NCBI GenBank assembly: GCA_016933695.1
Contig: JAFGAL010000015.1
Location: 1 to 64,000 of the forward strand
DNA: 64,000 nt
Direction of reading: 5' to 3'
Source: Candidatus Zixiibacteriota bacterium
GTDB taxonomy: Bacteria; Zixibacteria; MSB-5A5; GN15; PGXB01
Part shown: positions 45,307 through 53,683 of the stretch, in pieces
How positions within the stretch are numbered: the stretch's first letter is position 1
How the letters are laid out: every line of letters begins with the position of its first letter
Notes under the pieces: generated by a model
Seen by the model: only the letters and a program-made list of their open reading frames with translations
What the model was told of the DNA's origin: nothing
Database searches by the model: none
Program-made: the position numbers and the translations under genes

Positions 45307-45600
45307 ATGAACATCTACGTGGGCAACCTGCCGTACAACACGTCAGAGGAAGATCTTCGTCAGGCTTTTGAAAGTTTTGGCGAGGTTACCAACGTCAACA
45401 TCATCAAGGACAAATTCACCGGCGAATCTCGCGGGTTTGGTTTTGTCGAAATGGCTTCCAAAGATGAAGCGCAGGCCGCGATTTCCGGTCTGAGCGGCAC
45501 CGAAATGGGCGGCCGGACGTTGAATATCAACGAAGCTCGTCCCCGCACCGAGAGAAGCGGTGGTGGTGGCGGCGGCGGACGTCGTCAAAACAACTGGTAA
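45307..45600 (+). CDS. Small RRM RNA-binding protein
   Basis: A 97-residue single-RRM protein of the bacterial glycine-rich RNA-binding type, related to cyanobacterial Rbp proteins. RNP2 is IYVGNL (residues 3-8), RNP1 is RGFGFVEM (42-49), followed by a C-terminal tail of Gly repeats ending RRQNNW. Such proteins bind mRNA and are often induced by cold. The GGAG ribosome site is 6 bases upstream. The long leader after a good promoter and the strong terminator fit a highly expressed, post-transcriptionally controlled gene. Confidence 0.95.
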   Translation: MNIYVGNLPYNTSEEDLRQAFESFGEVTNVNIIKDKFTGESRGFGFVEMASKDEAQAAISGLSGTEMGGRTLNINEARPRTERSGGGGGGGRRQNNW

Positions 45601-45625
45601 CAGAAGATTCTATATCTTACCTTTC

Positions 45626-45659
45626 GGGGAATCGACCATCCGGTCGATTCCCCTTTTTT
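45626..45659 (+). terminator. Strong intrinsic terminator
   Basis: Perfect 12-bp stem GGGGAATCGACC/GGTCGATTCCCC, 4-base loop, six T, 25 bases past the RRM gene stop. Confidence 0.96.
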
Positions 45660-45731
45660 ATAATCTTTCCGCTGGCTTTTCCCGCTCGTTTTTCTATATT
45701 CCCGCCAATTATCATACCGCTTGGGGGTTGT

Positions 45732-46502
45732 ATGGAATGGTATTTATACCCGGCCGTTGTTGCCGCCGGCTTTGCCTGTGGATTCATCAATACGCTGGCT
45801 GGCAGTGGTTCGCTGATTACCCTGCCGTTGCTGATATTTCTTGGTCTTCCCGCCACGGTTGCCAATGGTACCAACCGGGTGGCCATCCTTCTGCAGAACA
45901 TAGTCGCGGTCAGCAGTTTCAAACACCAGAAGGTCCTTGACCTGAAAAACGGCCTGACGCTTGCAATCCCCGCGATTATTGGATCGATTCTCGGCGCGCA
46001 GATTGCGGTTAATCTCAACGAAGATATCATGCGCAAAACCATTGGTTTCTTGATGGTGGTGATGCTCTTCCTCATTCTCCTGCGTCCGAAACGCTGGCTC
46101 GAAGGCCGTCCCGAAGACATGAACAAACGGTTCTGGCTGAAGATGATTATCTTTTTTGCGGTGGGGATGTACGGCGGTTTCATTCAAGCCGGAGTCGGTT
46201 TTTTCCTGATCGCCAGCCTGGTACTTGGCGCCGGATTCGACCTGGTGCGCGCCAATGCCGTCAAGAATCTGATCATACTCTGCTTCACGATATTCGCCCT
46301 GGCGATTTTTGTGTTCAACGACCAGGTTCGCTGGGAGATCGGACTCATTCTGGCCATCGGCAATATGTCCGGCGCGGCTATCGCCGCCCGGCTGGCGGTA
46401 AAAAAAGGCGCCATGTTCGTGCGGTATGTGCTGATCGCGGTAGTGATCGTGGCGGCGATTGCGCTGTTGGACATCCACAAAATCGTGGCTGGTTTGTTCT
46501 AA
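45732..46502 (+). CDS. TauE/SafE family membrane transporter
   Basis: A 256-residue membrane protein with about eight helices and the two inverted family motifs: AGFACGFINTLAGSGSLITLP (N-terminal; given to 20 residues or so) and FAVGMYGGFIQAGVGFFLI (central). The family exports sulfite, sulfoacetate or other organosulfonates, but many members are uncharacterised. GGGGG lies 4 bases before the ATG. It is flanked by terminators or gaps on both sides and probably transcribed alone. Confidence 0.9.
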   Translation: MEWYLYPAVVAAGFACGFINTLAGSGSLITLPLLIFLGLPATVANGTNRVAILLQNIVAVSSFKHQKVLDLKNGLTLAIPAIIGSILGAQIAVNLNEDIMRKTIGFLMVVMLFLILLRPKRWLEGRPEDMNKRFWLKMIIFFAVGMYGGFIQAGVGFFLIASLVLGAGFDLVRANAVKNLIILCFTIFALAIFVFNDQVRWEIGLILAIGNMSGAAIAARLAVKKGAMFVRYVLIAVVIVAAIALLDIHKIVAGLF

Positions 46503-46521
46503 TACCACAACCGATTCATGA

Positions 46522-46551
46522 TTGACAAGCCTTCCCTGCCCGATGTATGTT
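46522..46551 (+). promoter_or_regulatory. Probable sigma-70 promoter of the Mop gene
   Basis: TTGACA (46522-46527), 18-base spacer, TATGTT (46546-46551). Start near 46558 gives a leader of about 29 bases with CAGGAGG. Confidence 0.5.
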
Positions 46552-46586
46552 GTTTTGTACCCATTTCTATAATCAGGAGGTGTATC

Positions 46587-46796
46587 ATGAAATACGGGGC
46601 AAGAAACCAAATCATCGGTGAAATAACCGAAATCAGGCGCGGCGATGTTATGTGTCAGGTGCGGTTAAATGTCACCGCCGACGCGGTCATGAATTCGGTA
46701 ATGACCATGGAATCACTGGAGGATTTGGGCATCAAGGTCGGCGACAAGGTAAAAATCGTCGTCAAAGCCATCAATGTTTTGCTGGTGAAGGAATAA
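46587..46796 (+). CDS. Molbindin-like TOBE/Mop domain protein
   Basis: A 69-residue single TOBE/Mop domain: MKYGARNQIIGEITEIRRGD, VMCQVRLNV, and a C-terminal LGIKVGDKVKIVVKAINVLLVKE. Stand-alone Mop proteins bind molybdate or tungstate as oligomers and act in storage or homeostasis. CAGGAGG stands 6 bases before the ATG, which decides against the frame extension back to 46518. It is convergent with clpB. Confidence 0.88.
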   Translation: MKYGARNQIIGEITEIRRGDVMCQVRLNVTADAVMNSVMTMESLEDLGIKVGDKVKIVVKAINVLLVKE

Positions 46797-46799
46797 ACA

Positions 46800-46821
46800 G
46801 GCGGGCCGGAACTGGCCCGCC
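46800..46821 (-). terminator. Hairpin between convergent mop and clpB genes
   Basis: Perfect 8-bp stem GGCGGGCC/GGCCCGCC with a 6-base loop. On the minus strand TGTTTATT follows, moderately T-rich. Probably ends clpB transcription and perhaps mop as well. Confidence 0.5.
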
Positions 46822-46833
46822 CCTGATGTATGA

Positions 46834-49464
46834 TTAGTGATCGGATACTGGCTTAGTTTTCCGGTGTCGCTGATCGGGGAGAATCACAATCTCATAATCG
46901 ATATAATCAATTGTGATCCGGTCACCCGGCTGGATCTCCCCGGCAAGGATCCGGCGTGCGATTTTCTGGCTGAGTTCCTTGTTGATCAGCCGCTTGATCT
47001 GACGCGCTCCGAAGGTCGGATCATAGCCGGTCAACGCCAGCGACGCCAGCGCCGCATCGGTCAACTCCGCGGTGATATCCCGGTCGGCAAGCAATTTCTG
47101 CAATTGGGCAAACTGCAACCGGACAATATCCTTGATTTCGTCTTTGTTCAACGCCGAAAAGACAATCGTCTCATCGACCCGGTTGAGAAATTCCGGACGG
47201 AGTTCTCGTCCTAACAGGTTGAGGACTTCCCCGCGCATGCGCTGATAGATTTCCTCGCGGTTCTGTTCGGTGATATGCGCCGATTCCTCGCGAATATACT
47301 CCGCACCGATATTCGATGTCATGATTAAAATACTGTTCTTGAACGACACCGTCCGGCCCTTATTGTCGGTCAAACGACCGTCATCGAGAACCTGCAGCAA
47401 AATGTTAAACACCTCCGGGTGCGCCTTTTCGATTTCATCAAGCAAAACCACCGCGTATGGTCGCCGTCTCACCGCTTCGGTCAACTGTCCCCCCTCTTCA
47501 TAGCCGACATATCCCGGCGGCGCACCGATCAAGCGTGACACCGAGAATTTCTCCATGTATTCCGACATGTCGATTCTGACAATGGCTTCTTCGGTGCCGT
47601 ATAAAAACTCCGCCAGCGCCCGCGCCAGCTCGGTTTTCCCCACTCCGGTCGGTCCGAGGAAAATAAACGATCCCAGCGGACGATTGGGGTCGGACAATCC
47701 CGCCCGCGATTGCCGCACCGCATCGGCCACGGCCATAACCGCCTGATCCTGCCCGATCACCCGTTCATGTAATTTGGCTTCGAGATGCAGGAGTTTTTCC
47801 TTCTCCGATTCAGTCAATCGCGACACCGGTATGCCGGTCCACTTGGCAACCACTTCGGCGACGTCGTCGGCGTCTACTTCTTCTTTGAGCAGTTTGCGCG
47901 TGGATTGAATCGATGTCAGTGAATGCGTAAGAAACTCCAGCTTCTTCTCGGCCTCCACCAACAGTCCGTATTTGATCTTGGCGGCTTCTTCATAGTTGGC
48001 AATACGTTCCGCCTCTGACGAACGCAGTTTCAGACTTTCGATTTCCGCCTTGGTGTCATGGATTGCTTTAACCGTGTCTTTTTCCTTCTGCCAGTGCGTG
48101 CGAAGATCATCCCGTTGCGCATACAGGTCTTTGAGTTCCTCTTCGATCGGTTTGATTCGCTCACCGGCGTCTTGTTCGCGTTTGACACCTTCTTTTTCGA
48201 TTTCCAGCTGACGGATTCGTTTCTCCAGCGCGTCCAACTCCTCCGGCATGGAATCGATGGAAATCCGCAGTTCGGCGGCCGCCTCGTCGATCAGATCAAT
48301 AGCCTTGTCGGGAAGGAATCGGTCGGCGATATAGCGATCCGACAGCCGCGCCGCCGCCACCATCGCTTCGTCCTTGATTTTGATCCCATGATGCAATTCA
48401 TAGCATTCGCGCAATCCGCGCAGAATCGAAACCGTGTCCTCCACCGATGACGGCTCGACCAGCACCGGCGCAAAACGTCGTTCCAGCGCGGCGTCTTTTT
48501 CAATGTGCTTGCGGTACTCATCGAGCGTCGTGGCGCCCACACAGCGCAGTTCACCGCGCGCCAGAGCGGGTTTGAGCATGTTCGAGGCATCCATCGAACC
48601 ACCGACCGCACCGGCCCCGACAATAGTGTGCAGTTCATCAATAAACAGGATAATCCTGCCCTGCGCCTGTTCGACCTCCTTTAATATCGCCTTTAGTCGT
48701 TCCTCGAATTCCCCGCGGAATTTCGATCCGGCAATAAGCGATCCCAGGTCAAGCGCCACGACCGTCCGATCGGTCAGCGTTTCGGGCACTTCGCCGATCG
48801 CGATTTTCTGCGCCAGTCCTTCGACAATCGCGGTCTTCCCCACGCCCGGTTCACCGATCAGCACCGGGTTGTTCTTGGTCCGACGGGAGAGGATCTTGAT
48901 CACGCGACGGATTTCATCCGCACGACCGATCACCGGATCGAGTTTTCCCTCACGCGCCTGCGCGGTCAAATCCCGCGAGTATTTTTCCAGCACGCGATAT
49001 TTGGATTCGGGATTGTCGTCGGTGATACGCGTAGTACCCCGGATCGACTCCAGCGCCTTCAACACGGCATCGCGGTTAATTCCCGCGTTTTTCAACAATT
49101 CCTGGGCTTTGCTTTTCACATCGAGCAACGTCAGCAGGATATGTTCCACCGAGACGTACTCATCCTTGAGTTTGGATGCTTCGCTCTCGGCTTTGTACAG
49201 CACCTGTGACAGTTCATTTGAGGCGTAGATTTGCCCGCCTTCCTGACGAGGGAGCAGTTTCAACTGATCGGCGATCTTGTCTTTCAGCGCATCATCATCG
49301 ATACCGATCTTCTTGATCACATTCCCCGCCAGCCCGTCATCCTGATGCAACAGCGCCGCCAGTAAATGAAGCGGCATGACTTGCGGATGCGACTCGGACT
49401 GCGCCATTTGCTGGGCGTAATTGAGTGCATCCAGCGACCGTTGGGTCAGTTTATTCATGTTCAT
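46834..49464 (-). CDS. clpB: ClpB disaggregase (Hsp104 family)
   Basis: Hexameric AAA+ ATPase of 876 residues that rescues aggregated proteins with DnaK. N-domain repeats start at [19 protein letters not shown]-1 has [15 protein letters not shown] and [12 protein letters not shown]; a coiled-coil M domain (about residues 410-525, [19 protein letters not shown] and on) marks it as ClpB and not ClpA/C; AAA-2 has [11 protein letters not shown] and [14 protein letters not shown]. The C-terminus ends KTKPVSDH. Two ATG codons (49464, 49458) are possible. It is the last gene of the minus-strand chaperone cluster. Confidence 0.98.
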   Translation of the reverse strand: MNMNKLTQRSLDALNYAQQMAQSESHPQVMPLHLLAALLHQDDGLAGNVIKKIGIDDDALKDKIADQLKLLPRQEGGQIYASNELSQVLYKAESEASKLKDEYVSVEHILLTLLDVKSKAQELLKNAGINRDAVLKALESIRGTTRITDDNPESKYRVLEKYSRDLTAQAREGKLDPVIGRADEIRRVIKILSRRTKNNPVLIGEPGVGKTAIVEGLAQKIAIGEVPETLTDRTVVALDLGSLIAGSKFRGEFEERLKAILKEVEQAQGRIILFIDELHTIVGAGAVGGSMDASNMLKPALARGELRCVGATTLDEYRKHIEKDAALERRFAPVLVEPSSVEDTVSILRGLRECYELHHGIKIKDEAMVAAARLSDRYIADRFLPDKAIDLIDEAAAELRISIDSMPEELDALEKRIRQLEIEKEGVKREQDAGERIKPIEEELKDLYAQRDDLRTHWQKEKDTVKAIHDTKAEIESLKLRSSEAERIANYEEAAKIKYGLLVEAEKKLEFLTHSLTSIQSTRKLLKEEVDADDVAEVVAKWTGIPVSRLTESEKEKLLHLEAKLHERVIGQDQAVMAVADAVRQSRAGLSDPNRPLGSFIFLGPTGVGKTELARALAEFLYGTEEAIVRIDMSEYMEKFSVSRLIGAPPGYVGYEEGGQLTEAVRRRPYAVVLLDEIEKAHPEVFNILLQVLDDGRLTDNKGRTVSFKNSILIMTSNIGAEYIREESAHITEQNREEIYQRMRGEVLNLLGRELRPEFLNRVDETIVFSALNKDEIKDIVRLQFAQLQKLLADRDITAELTDAALASLALTGYDPTFGARQIKRLINKELSQKIARRILAGEIQPGDRITIDYIDYEIVILPDQRHRKTKPVSDH

Positions 49465-49504
49465 ATAGCATCAACTCTTTTATATCTGGTAACAAACCGG
49501 TGCC

Positions 49505-49554
49505 CCGCCGCCTGCGGTGGGACGGATCGCTCACATCTTATTGCTTGCCGAATG
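49505..49554 (-). repeat. REP-like repeat, copy A
   Basis: 50-base element with a GC-rich imperfect hairpin (minus strand CCCACCGCAGGCGGCGG). It matches copy B at 49843-49892 in 41 of 50 positions, in the same orientation. The two flank the small membrane-protein gene. Confidence 0.6.
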
Positions 49555-49568
49555 TACTGGGTATTCGA

Positions 49569-49817
49569 TCAATCGTTTTCATCTATATAATCCTGTTTTT
49601 TCTCATCCTCACGCACGTATTGAATATGCTCAACCGCTTCCTTGCGGTCGGCATTCTGAAACTGGGCGTACACATGTTCGCCCATGAACCGATTGCCGGA
49701 ACTGATCCATTCCTTTTTCATCCAGTGCCGATAGATAACCCACCCGCAACCGCTGAATACTGCCAGAAGCAGTCCCAGAAACAGACCAATACTTATATAC
49801 GAATCCAGGTTTTCCAT
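49569..49817 (-). CDS. Small single-span membrane protein
   Basis: An 82-residue protein between dnaJ and clpB: MENLDSYISIGLFLGLLLAV, with one membrane helix at about residues 7-29 that includes a SGCGW turn, then a basic RHWMKKEW and an acidic C-terminal tail ending KKQDYIDEND. The start at 49817 is chosen because the open frame upstream runs through repeat copy B. No clear ribosome site. No family recognised. The gene with its flanking repeats interrupts the chaperone cluster. Confidence 0.55.
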   Translation of the reverse strand: MENLDSYISIGLFLGLLLAVFSGCGWVIYRHWMKKEWISSGNRFMGEHVYAQFQNADRKEAVEHIQYVREDEKKQDYIDEND

Positions 49818-49842
49818 ACGGTTGTACTTCCATGCCTGTTGT

Positions 49843-49892
49843 CCGCCGCTTGCGGTGGGACAGATTGCACACGCCTTATTGTTTGTCGAAAG
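49843..49892 (-). repeat. REP-like repeat, copy B
   Basis: Second copy of the 50-base element at 49505-49554, with nine differences, mostly C/T or G/A transitions. Core on the minus strand is CCCACCGCAAGCGGCGG. Confidence 0.6.
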
Positions 49893-50010
49893 CATCCTTC
49901 GAAAACTCAGGATCTTTGACAGGGCTTACGACCTGCTCTTACTCCTTTCCCTCGCTCCTCGGGATCTTCGACGGCAATCTCGAACTGCCCTTTCATTCAA
50001 CAGATCCTTT

Positions 50011-50934
50011 TTATACAAAGGTCTTTTGCAACTCCTCCAGCAATTCCTTCTGGCGTGGAGTGAGGGTATCCGGGACATCGATCACGACTTCGACATACTG
50101 ATCGCCCTGCGTGCCGTTGACCGACAAGCCCATTCCCTTCAGCCGGAGTTTGGTTCCCGATTTGGTATACGGCGGGATGGTCAGGTTAATCGTGCGCGTC
50201 AGCGTTTTCACCTGCACTTTGCCTCCCAGCACCGCATCGGGATAACTCACCGTCACTTTGGAATGGATATCATTCCCGCGACGTTCAAACTGCTCGCTTT
50301 TTTTTACATTCACGGTTACGATTAAATCTCCATTGCTCTGGCCGTTGTCTCCGGGAAATCCCATGCCACGGAGACGGATTTTCCCGCCGTCGGCGATGCC
50401 GGCGGGGATTTTCACCCGAAGGCGGCGCTGTTTTATTCCGGCGCCGGGATTTTTCGCGACAATAGTCTTCTCCGTCCCGCGCATCGCCTCTTCAAATGAT
50501 ACGCTCAGCGACACCGCCGCGTCGCGCCCGCGCGATGCCCGTCGCCGCGGACGGCTTCGGGCCTGCCGAAACGGCGAACCGCCGCCGAAAATGGATCCGA
50601 ACAACTCGGAAAAGACATCCATCCCCTCGGCGTTGTCGAACCGGAAAAACCGCTCGAACTGCGAGGCGTCGAATCCACCGGAATGACGCGGATCGAAACT
50701 GGGGCCGCCGGTGAATGCGCCGTACTTGCGCATGGTATCGTACTGCCGGCGCTTTTTCTCATCGCCCAGCACGTCGTACGCCTCGGAAATTTCCTTGAAC
50801 CGTTCCTCGGCGGCCTTGTCACCCTTGTTGCGGTCGGGATGAAACTGCTTGGCAAGTTTCCGGAACGCCTTTTTGATATCATCCTGCGACGCGTTTTCCG
50901 CAACACCAAGCGTTTTGTAAAAGTCTTTTGACAT
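50011..50934 (-). CDS. DnaJ-like co-chaperone, CbpA type (no zinc finger)
   Basis: A 307-residue J protein. J domain 1-70 with HPD at residues 32-34 (FHPDRNKGDK), a Gly/Phe-rich linker (GSIFGGGSPFRQA), an Arg-rich stretch (ARSRPRRRASRGRD), then two beta-sandwich substrate domains (RLRVKIPAGIADGGKIRLRG, LTIPPYTKSGTKLRLKGMG). The four CxxCxGxG zinc-finger repeats of class I DnaJ are absent, so it is class II. It follows dnaK by 91 bases across a hairpin terminator. No class I dnaJ or grpE lies in the window. Confidence 0.95.
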   Translation of the reverse strand: MSKDFYKTLGVAENASQDDIKKAFRKLAKQFHPDRNKGDKAAEERFKEISEAYDVLGDEKKRRQYDTMRKYGAFTGGPSFDPRHSGGFDASQFERFFRFDNAEGMDVFSELFGSIFGGGSPFRQARSRPRRRASRGRDAAVSLSVSFEEAMRGTEKTIVAKNPGAGIKQRRLRVKIPAGIADGGKIRLRGMGFPGDNGQSNGDLIVTVNVKKSEQFERRGNDIHSKVTVSYPDAVLGGKVQVKTLTRTINLTIPPYTKSGTKLRLKGMGLSVNGTQGDQYVEVVIDVPDTLTPRQKELLEELQKTFV

Positions 50935-50996
50935 CGTTGAGTATTCTCATCTCCCTTCCACATACAGCCTACGCCAAAGCAGACGTTTTGTCAATG

Positions 50997-51021
50997 AAAA
51001 CGGGGCCTTACGGCCCCGTTT
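50997..51021 (-). terminator. Terminator hairpin between dnaK and the J-protein gene
   Basis: On the minus strand a 10-bp perfect stem AAACGGGGCC/GGCCCCGTTT with a 4-base loop, ending in four T. It lies right after the dnaK stop and probably lowers expression of the downstream genes. Confidence 0.65.
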
Positions 51022-51025
51022 CCCG

Positions 51026-52933
51026 TCACTTCTCATCAACCACTTCGTAGTCGGCATCGACCGTGTCGTCTTTGCCGCTTTCGGGGCCGCCGGGCGACTC
51101 CGGACCGGGGTTTGCCCCCGGTTGCGGTCCGGCCGACGCCTGTTGATACATATTCGCGGCCGCACCCTGCCAGAGCTGATTGAGTGCCTCGACCGAGGCC
51201 TCCATCTCGGCCGTATCATCAGTATTCAACGCGGCTTTCACGCGCTCGATACCCGCCTCGATTTTGGCCCGGGAATCCGCATCCAGCTTGTCGCCGTATT
51301 CTTTCAGATTCTTCTCGGTCTGAAACACCATCGCATCGGCGCTGTTGCGGACGTCTATTTTGCGACGTTTTTCCCTGTCATCCTGTTCGTGCATTTTGGC
51401 GTCATTGACCATCTTGTTGATATCGGCCTCATTCAAACCCGACGACGCCTCGATCCGGACGTTCTGCGACTTACCGGTGCCGAGGTCCTTGGCGGTGACG
51501 TTCAATATGCCGTTGGCATCGATATCGAACGTCACCTCGATCTGCGGCATACCGCGCGGTGCGGGCGGAATCCCATCAAGGATGAATTTGCCGATCGTCT
51601 TGTTGTCGATCGCCATCTCGCGTTCACCCTGCAGGACATGAATATCCACCGCCGGCTGACTGTCGGACGCCGTCGAAAAAACCTGCGTTTTTTTGGTCGG
51701 GATGGTCGTGTTGCGTTCGATCAACCGCGTCGTCACCCCGCCCAGCGTTTCGATACCGAGCGACAGCGGCGTCACGTCCAGAAGCAGAACATCTTTGACG
51801 TCACCGGTCAGCACCCCGCCCTGAATCGCCGCGCCGACCGCAACGACTTCATCGGGATTGACGCTCTTGTTCGGTTCCTTGCCGAATAACTGCTTGACCA
51901 GCGAGACGACTTTTGGCATACGCGTCATGCCGCCGACCAGGACAACGTCGTCGATATTGGTGAACGCAATCCCGGCATCGTCGACCGCCTTGCGGCACGG
52001 TGCAATGGTGCGTTCCAGAAGGTCATCCACCAACTGCTCGAATTTGGCGCGCGACAGAGTCAGATTCAGATGTTTCGGCCCATTGCTGTCGGCGGTGATA
52101 AACGGCAGGTTGATAGTCGTTTCCATCGTCGACGACAGCTCGATCTTGGCCTTCTCCGCCGCCTCTTTCAAACGCTGGATCGCCATCGGATCGCGCGACA
52201 GGTCGATTCCCTCCTGCTTCCGAAACTCGTCGACCAGCCAGTCGATAATGCGCTTGTCGAAATCATCGCCGCCCAGATGCGTGTCGCCGTTGGTCGAGAG
52301 GACCTCGAAGACCCCGTCGGACAATTCCAGGATGGAAATATCGAACGTGCCGCCGCCGAGATCATACACCGCGATCTTGCCGGTTTTCTTCTTGTCGAGA
52401 CCGTATGCCAGCGCCGCCGCGGTCGGTTCGTTAATGATCCGTTTCACTTCCAGTCCGGCGATGCGCCCGGCATCTTTGGTCGCCTGACGCTGGCTGTCAT
52501 TGAAATAGGCCGGGATCGTAATCACCGCCTCGGTGACTTTGGTGCCGAGATAATCCTCGGCGGTCTTTTTCATTTTTACCAGCACCATCGCCGAGATCTC
52601 CTGCGGCGTGTATTTCTTGCCGTTCATCTCGACCGTGGCATTGTCGTTGTCTCCGGCCACGACCTTGTACGGGAAGTTTTTCGTCTCGGAGCTGACCTCG
52701 CTGAACTTGCGGCCCATGAACCGCTTGATCGAAAAGATCGTGTTCATCGGGTTGGTCACTGCCTGACGTTTGGCCACCTGCCCAACCAGTCGTTCGCCGT
52801 TTTTGTCGATCGCCACCACCGACGGAGTCGTGCGCGCCCCTTCGGAGTTGGTGATCACGACCGGATCCTTGCCCTCGATTACCGAGACACAGGAGTTGGT
52901 CGTTCCCAAATCTATGCCGATTATTTTACTCAT
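51026..52933 (-). CDS. dnaK: Hsp70 chaperone DnaK
   Basis: ATP-dependent chaperone of 635 residues. The nucleotide-binding domain has [46 protein letters not shown]; the substrate domain has [17 protein letters not shown] and RNTTIPTKK; the C-terminal lid ends with a Gly/Pro-rich linker and acidic tail [10 protein letters not shown] close to the usual EEVxDxxK. ATG 52933 with AGGG 9 bases upstream is preferred to an in-frame GTG at 52942. hsp20 lies upstream and the J-protein gene downstream. Confidence 0.98.
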   Translation of the reverse strand: MSKIIGIDLGTTNSCVSVIEGKDPVVITNSEGARTTPSVVAIDKNGERLVGQVAKRQAVTNPMNTIFSIKRFMGRKFSEVSSETKNFPYKVVAGDNDNATVEMNGKKYTPQEISAMVLVKMKKTAEDYLGTKVTEAVITIPAYFNDSQRQATKDAGRIAGLEVKRIINEPTAAALAYGLDKKKTGKIAVYDLGGGTFDISILELSDGVFEVLSTNGDTHLGGDDFDKRIIDWLVDEFRKQEGIDLSRDPMAIQRLKEAAEKAKIELSSTMETTINLPFITADSNGPKHLNLTLSRAKFEQLVDDLLERTIAPCRKAVDDAGIAFTNIDDVVLVGGMTRMPKVVSLVKQLFGKEPNKSVNPDEVVAVGAAIQGGVLTGDVKDVLLLDVTPLSLGIETLGGVTTRLIERNTTIPTKKTQVFSTASDSQPAVDIHVLQGEREMAIDNKTIGKFILDGIPPAPRGMPQIEVTFDIDANGILNVTAKDLGTGKSQNVRIEASSGLNEADINKMVNDAKMHEQDDREKRRKIDVRNSADAMVFQTEKNLKEYGDKLDADSRAKIEAGIERVKAALNTDDTAEMEASVEALNQLWQGAAANMYQQASAGPQPGANPGPESPGGPESGKDDTVDADYEVVDEK

Positions 52934-52955
52934 CGATATCACCCTTTCTTACCTG

Positions 52956-52986
52956 AAAAAACGGGCGAGTCGTTCCACTCGCCCGT
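52956..52986 (-). terminator. Intrinsic terminator between hsp20 and dnaK
   Basis: Minus-strand 10-bp perfect stem ACGGGCGAGT/ACTCGCCCGT with a 6-base loop, directly followed by T5-6. It follows the hsp20 stop by 32 bases, so dnaK is transcribed by readthrough or from its own promoter. Confidence 0.9.
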
Positions 52987-53018
52987 CTCGTGTTTGTAAC
53001 GGTTGCCCGATCTCGCGA

Positions 53019-53462
53019 TTATTTGACCTGAACCGCGATTTCCTTCGGTTTGGCCTTCTCCAACTTCCGGAGAGTGACATTCAACACCCCGTCCTTGTAG
53101 TCCGCCGAAATATTGTCGCCTTCGACATTGTCGGGCAGTGTGAACGACCGCGAGAAGGAACCGTAGATGCGTTCGGCTCGGATATAATTCCGGTCCTTAA
53201 TCTCGGATTCCTGTTTCCGTTCACCGCTGATGCGAAGCACGCCGTCCTCAACCAGCACCTTGATGTCGTCCTTTTTCATGCCCGGCAGTTCCACATGGAG
53301 ATTGATCGACTCCTTGTCCTCAACAATGTCCACCCGGGGCATGAAATCACAGCTGGCGTCATTCTTGAATACCGGCGCGCGGAAAAACGAATCCAGCACC
53401 GAGTCAAAGTCCTGCGAAATCCGATTCAGAACGCGATTGGGGTTGTAACGTACCAGTGTCAT
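53019..53462 (-). CDS. Small heat-shock protein Hsp20
   Basis: ATP-independent holdase of 147 residues. The alpha-crystallin domain runs from about residue 40 (PRVDIVEDKESINLHVELPG) to 135, with SRSFTLPDNVE and the A-x-Y-x-(D)GVL motif ADYKDGVLNVTL. The last residues AVQVK are shorter than the classical IxI tail. AGGAGG lies 8 bases before the ATG. The 221-base region upstream has a -24/-12-like element and TGACA boxes. It heads the minus-strand chaperone cluster. Confidence 0.96.
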   Translation of the reverse strand: MTLVRYNPNRVLNRISQDFDSVLDSFFRAPVFKNDASCDFMPRVDIVEDKESINLHVELPGMKKDDIKVLVEDGVLRISGERKQESEIKDRNYIRAERIYGSFSRSFTLPDNVEGDNISADYKDGVLNVTLRKLEKAKPKEIAVQVK

Positions 53463-53530
53463 CTCACTTACCTCCTCTTTACAAGAGTTTTATTGATGTT
53501 TTCTTTTTTTCATCTTTCGCTTATGATTAT

Positions 53531-53546
53531 ATCAATTGGCGTGCCA
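53531..53546 (-). promoter_or_regulatory. Sigma-54-like -24/-12 element overlapping a TATAAT
   Basis: On the minus strand TGGCACG-CCAA-TTGAT fits the -24 half of the sigma-54 consensus fully and the -12 half except that GC is GA. TATAAT overlaps its end and could be a sigma-70 -10, though no good -35 is seen. Start near 53521 gives a leader of about 58 bases. Confidence 0.4.
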
Positions 53547-53596
53547 AAAAATGTAAGGCATTAACTTACAACAAGATAATAAATACATGATAATAT

Positions 53597-53676
53597 TGAC
53601 ATGTCACAGTATGCCAGTAAGGCAGAACATGACAGCCATAATGACATACGCCAATGCCAGATTGACTGAAATGTCA
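53597..53676. promoter_or_regulatory. Cluster of TGACA/TGTCA boxes upstream of hsp20
   Basis: Inverted repeats TGACATGTCA (53597-53606) and TGAC-N6-GTCA (53663-53676), with two direct TGACA copies between (53630-53634, 53642-53646). They lie about 50-145 bases upstream of the -24/-12-like element, where enhancer-binding activators usually sit. Confidence 0.4.
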
Positions 53677-53683
53677 GGCAGTG

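Noticed and set aside
53463-53683. CIRCE element or sigma-32 promoter before hsp20
   Set aside because: No TTAGCACTC-N9-GAGTGCTAA-like repeat and no CTTGAA/CCCCAT pair on the minus strand.
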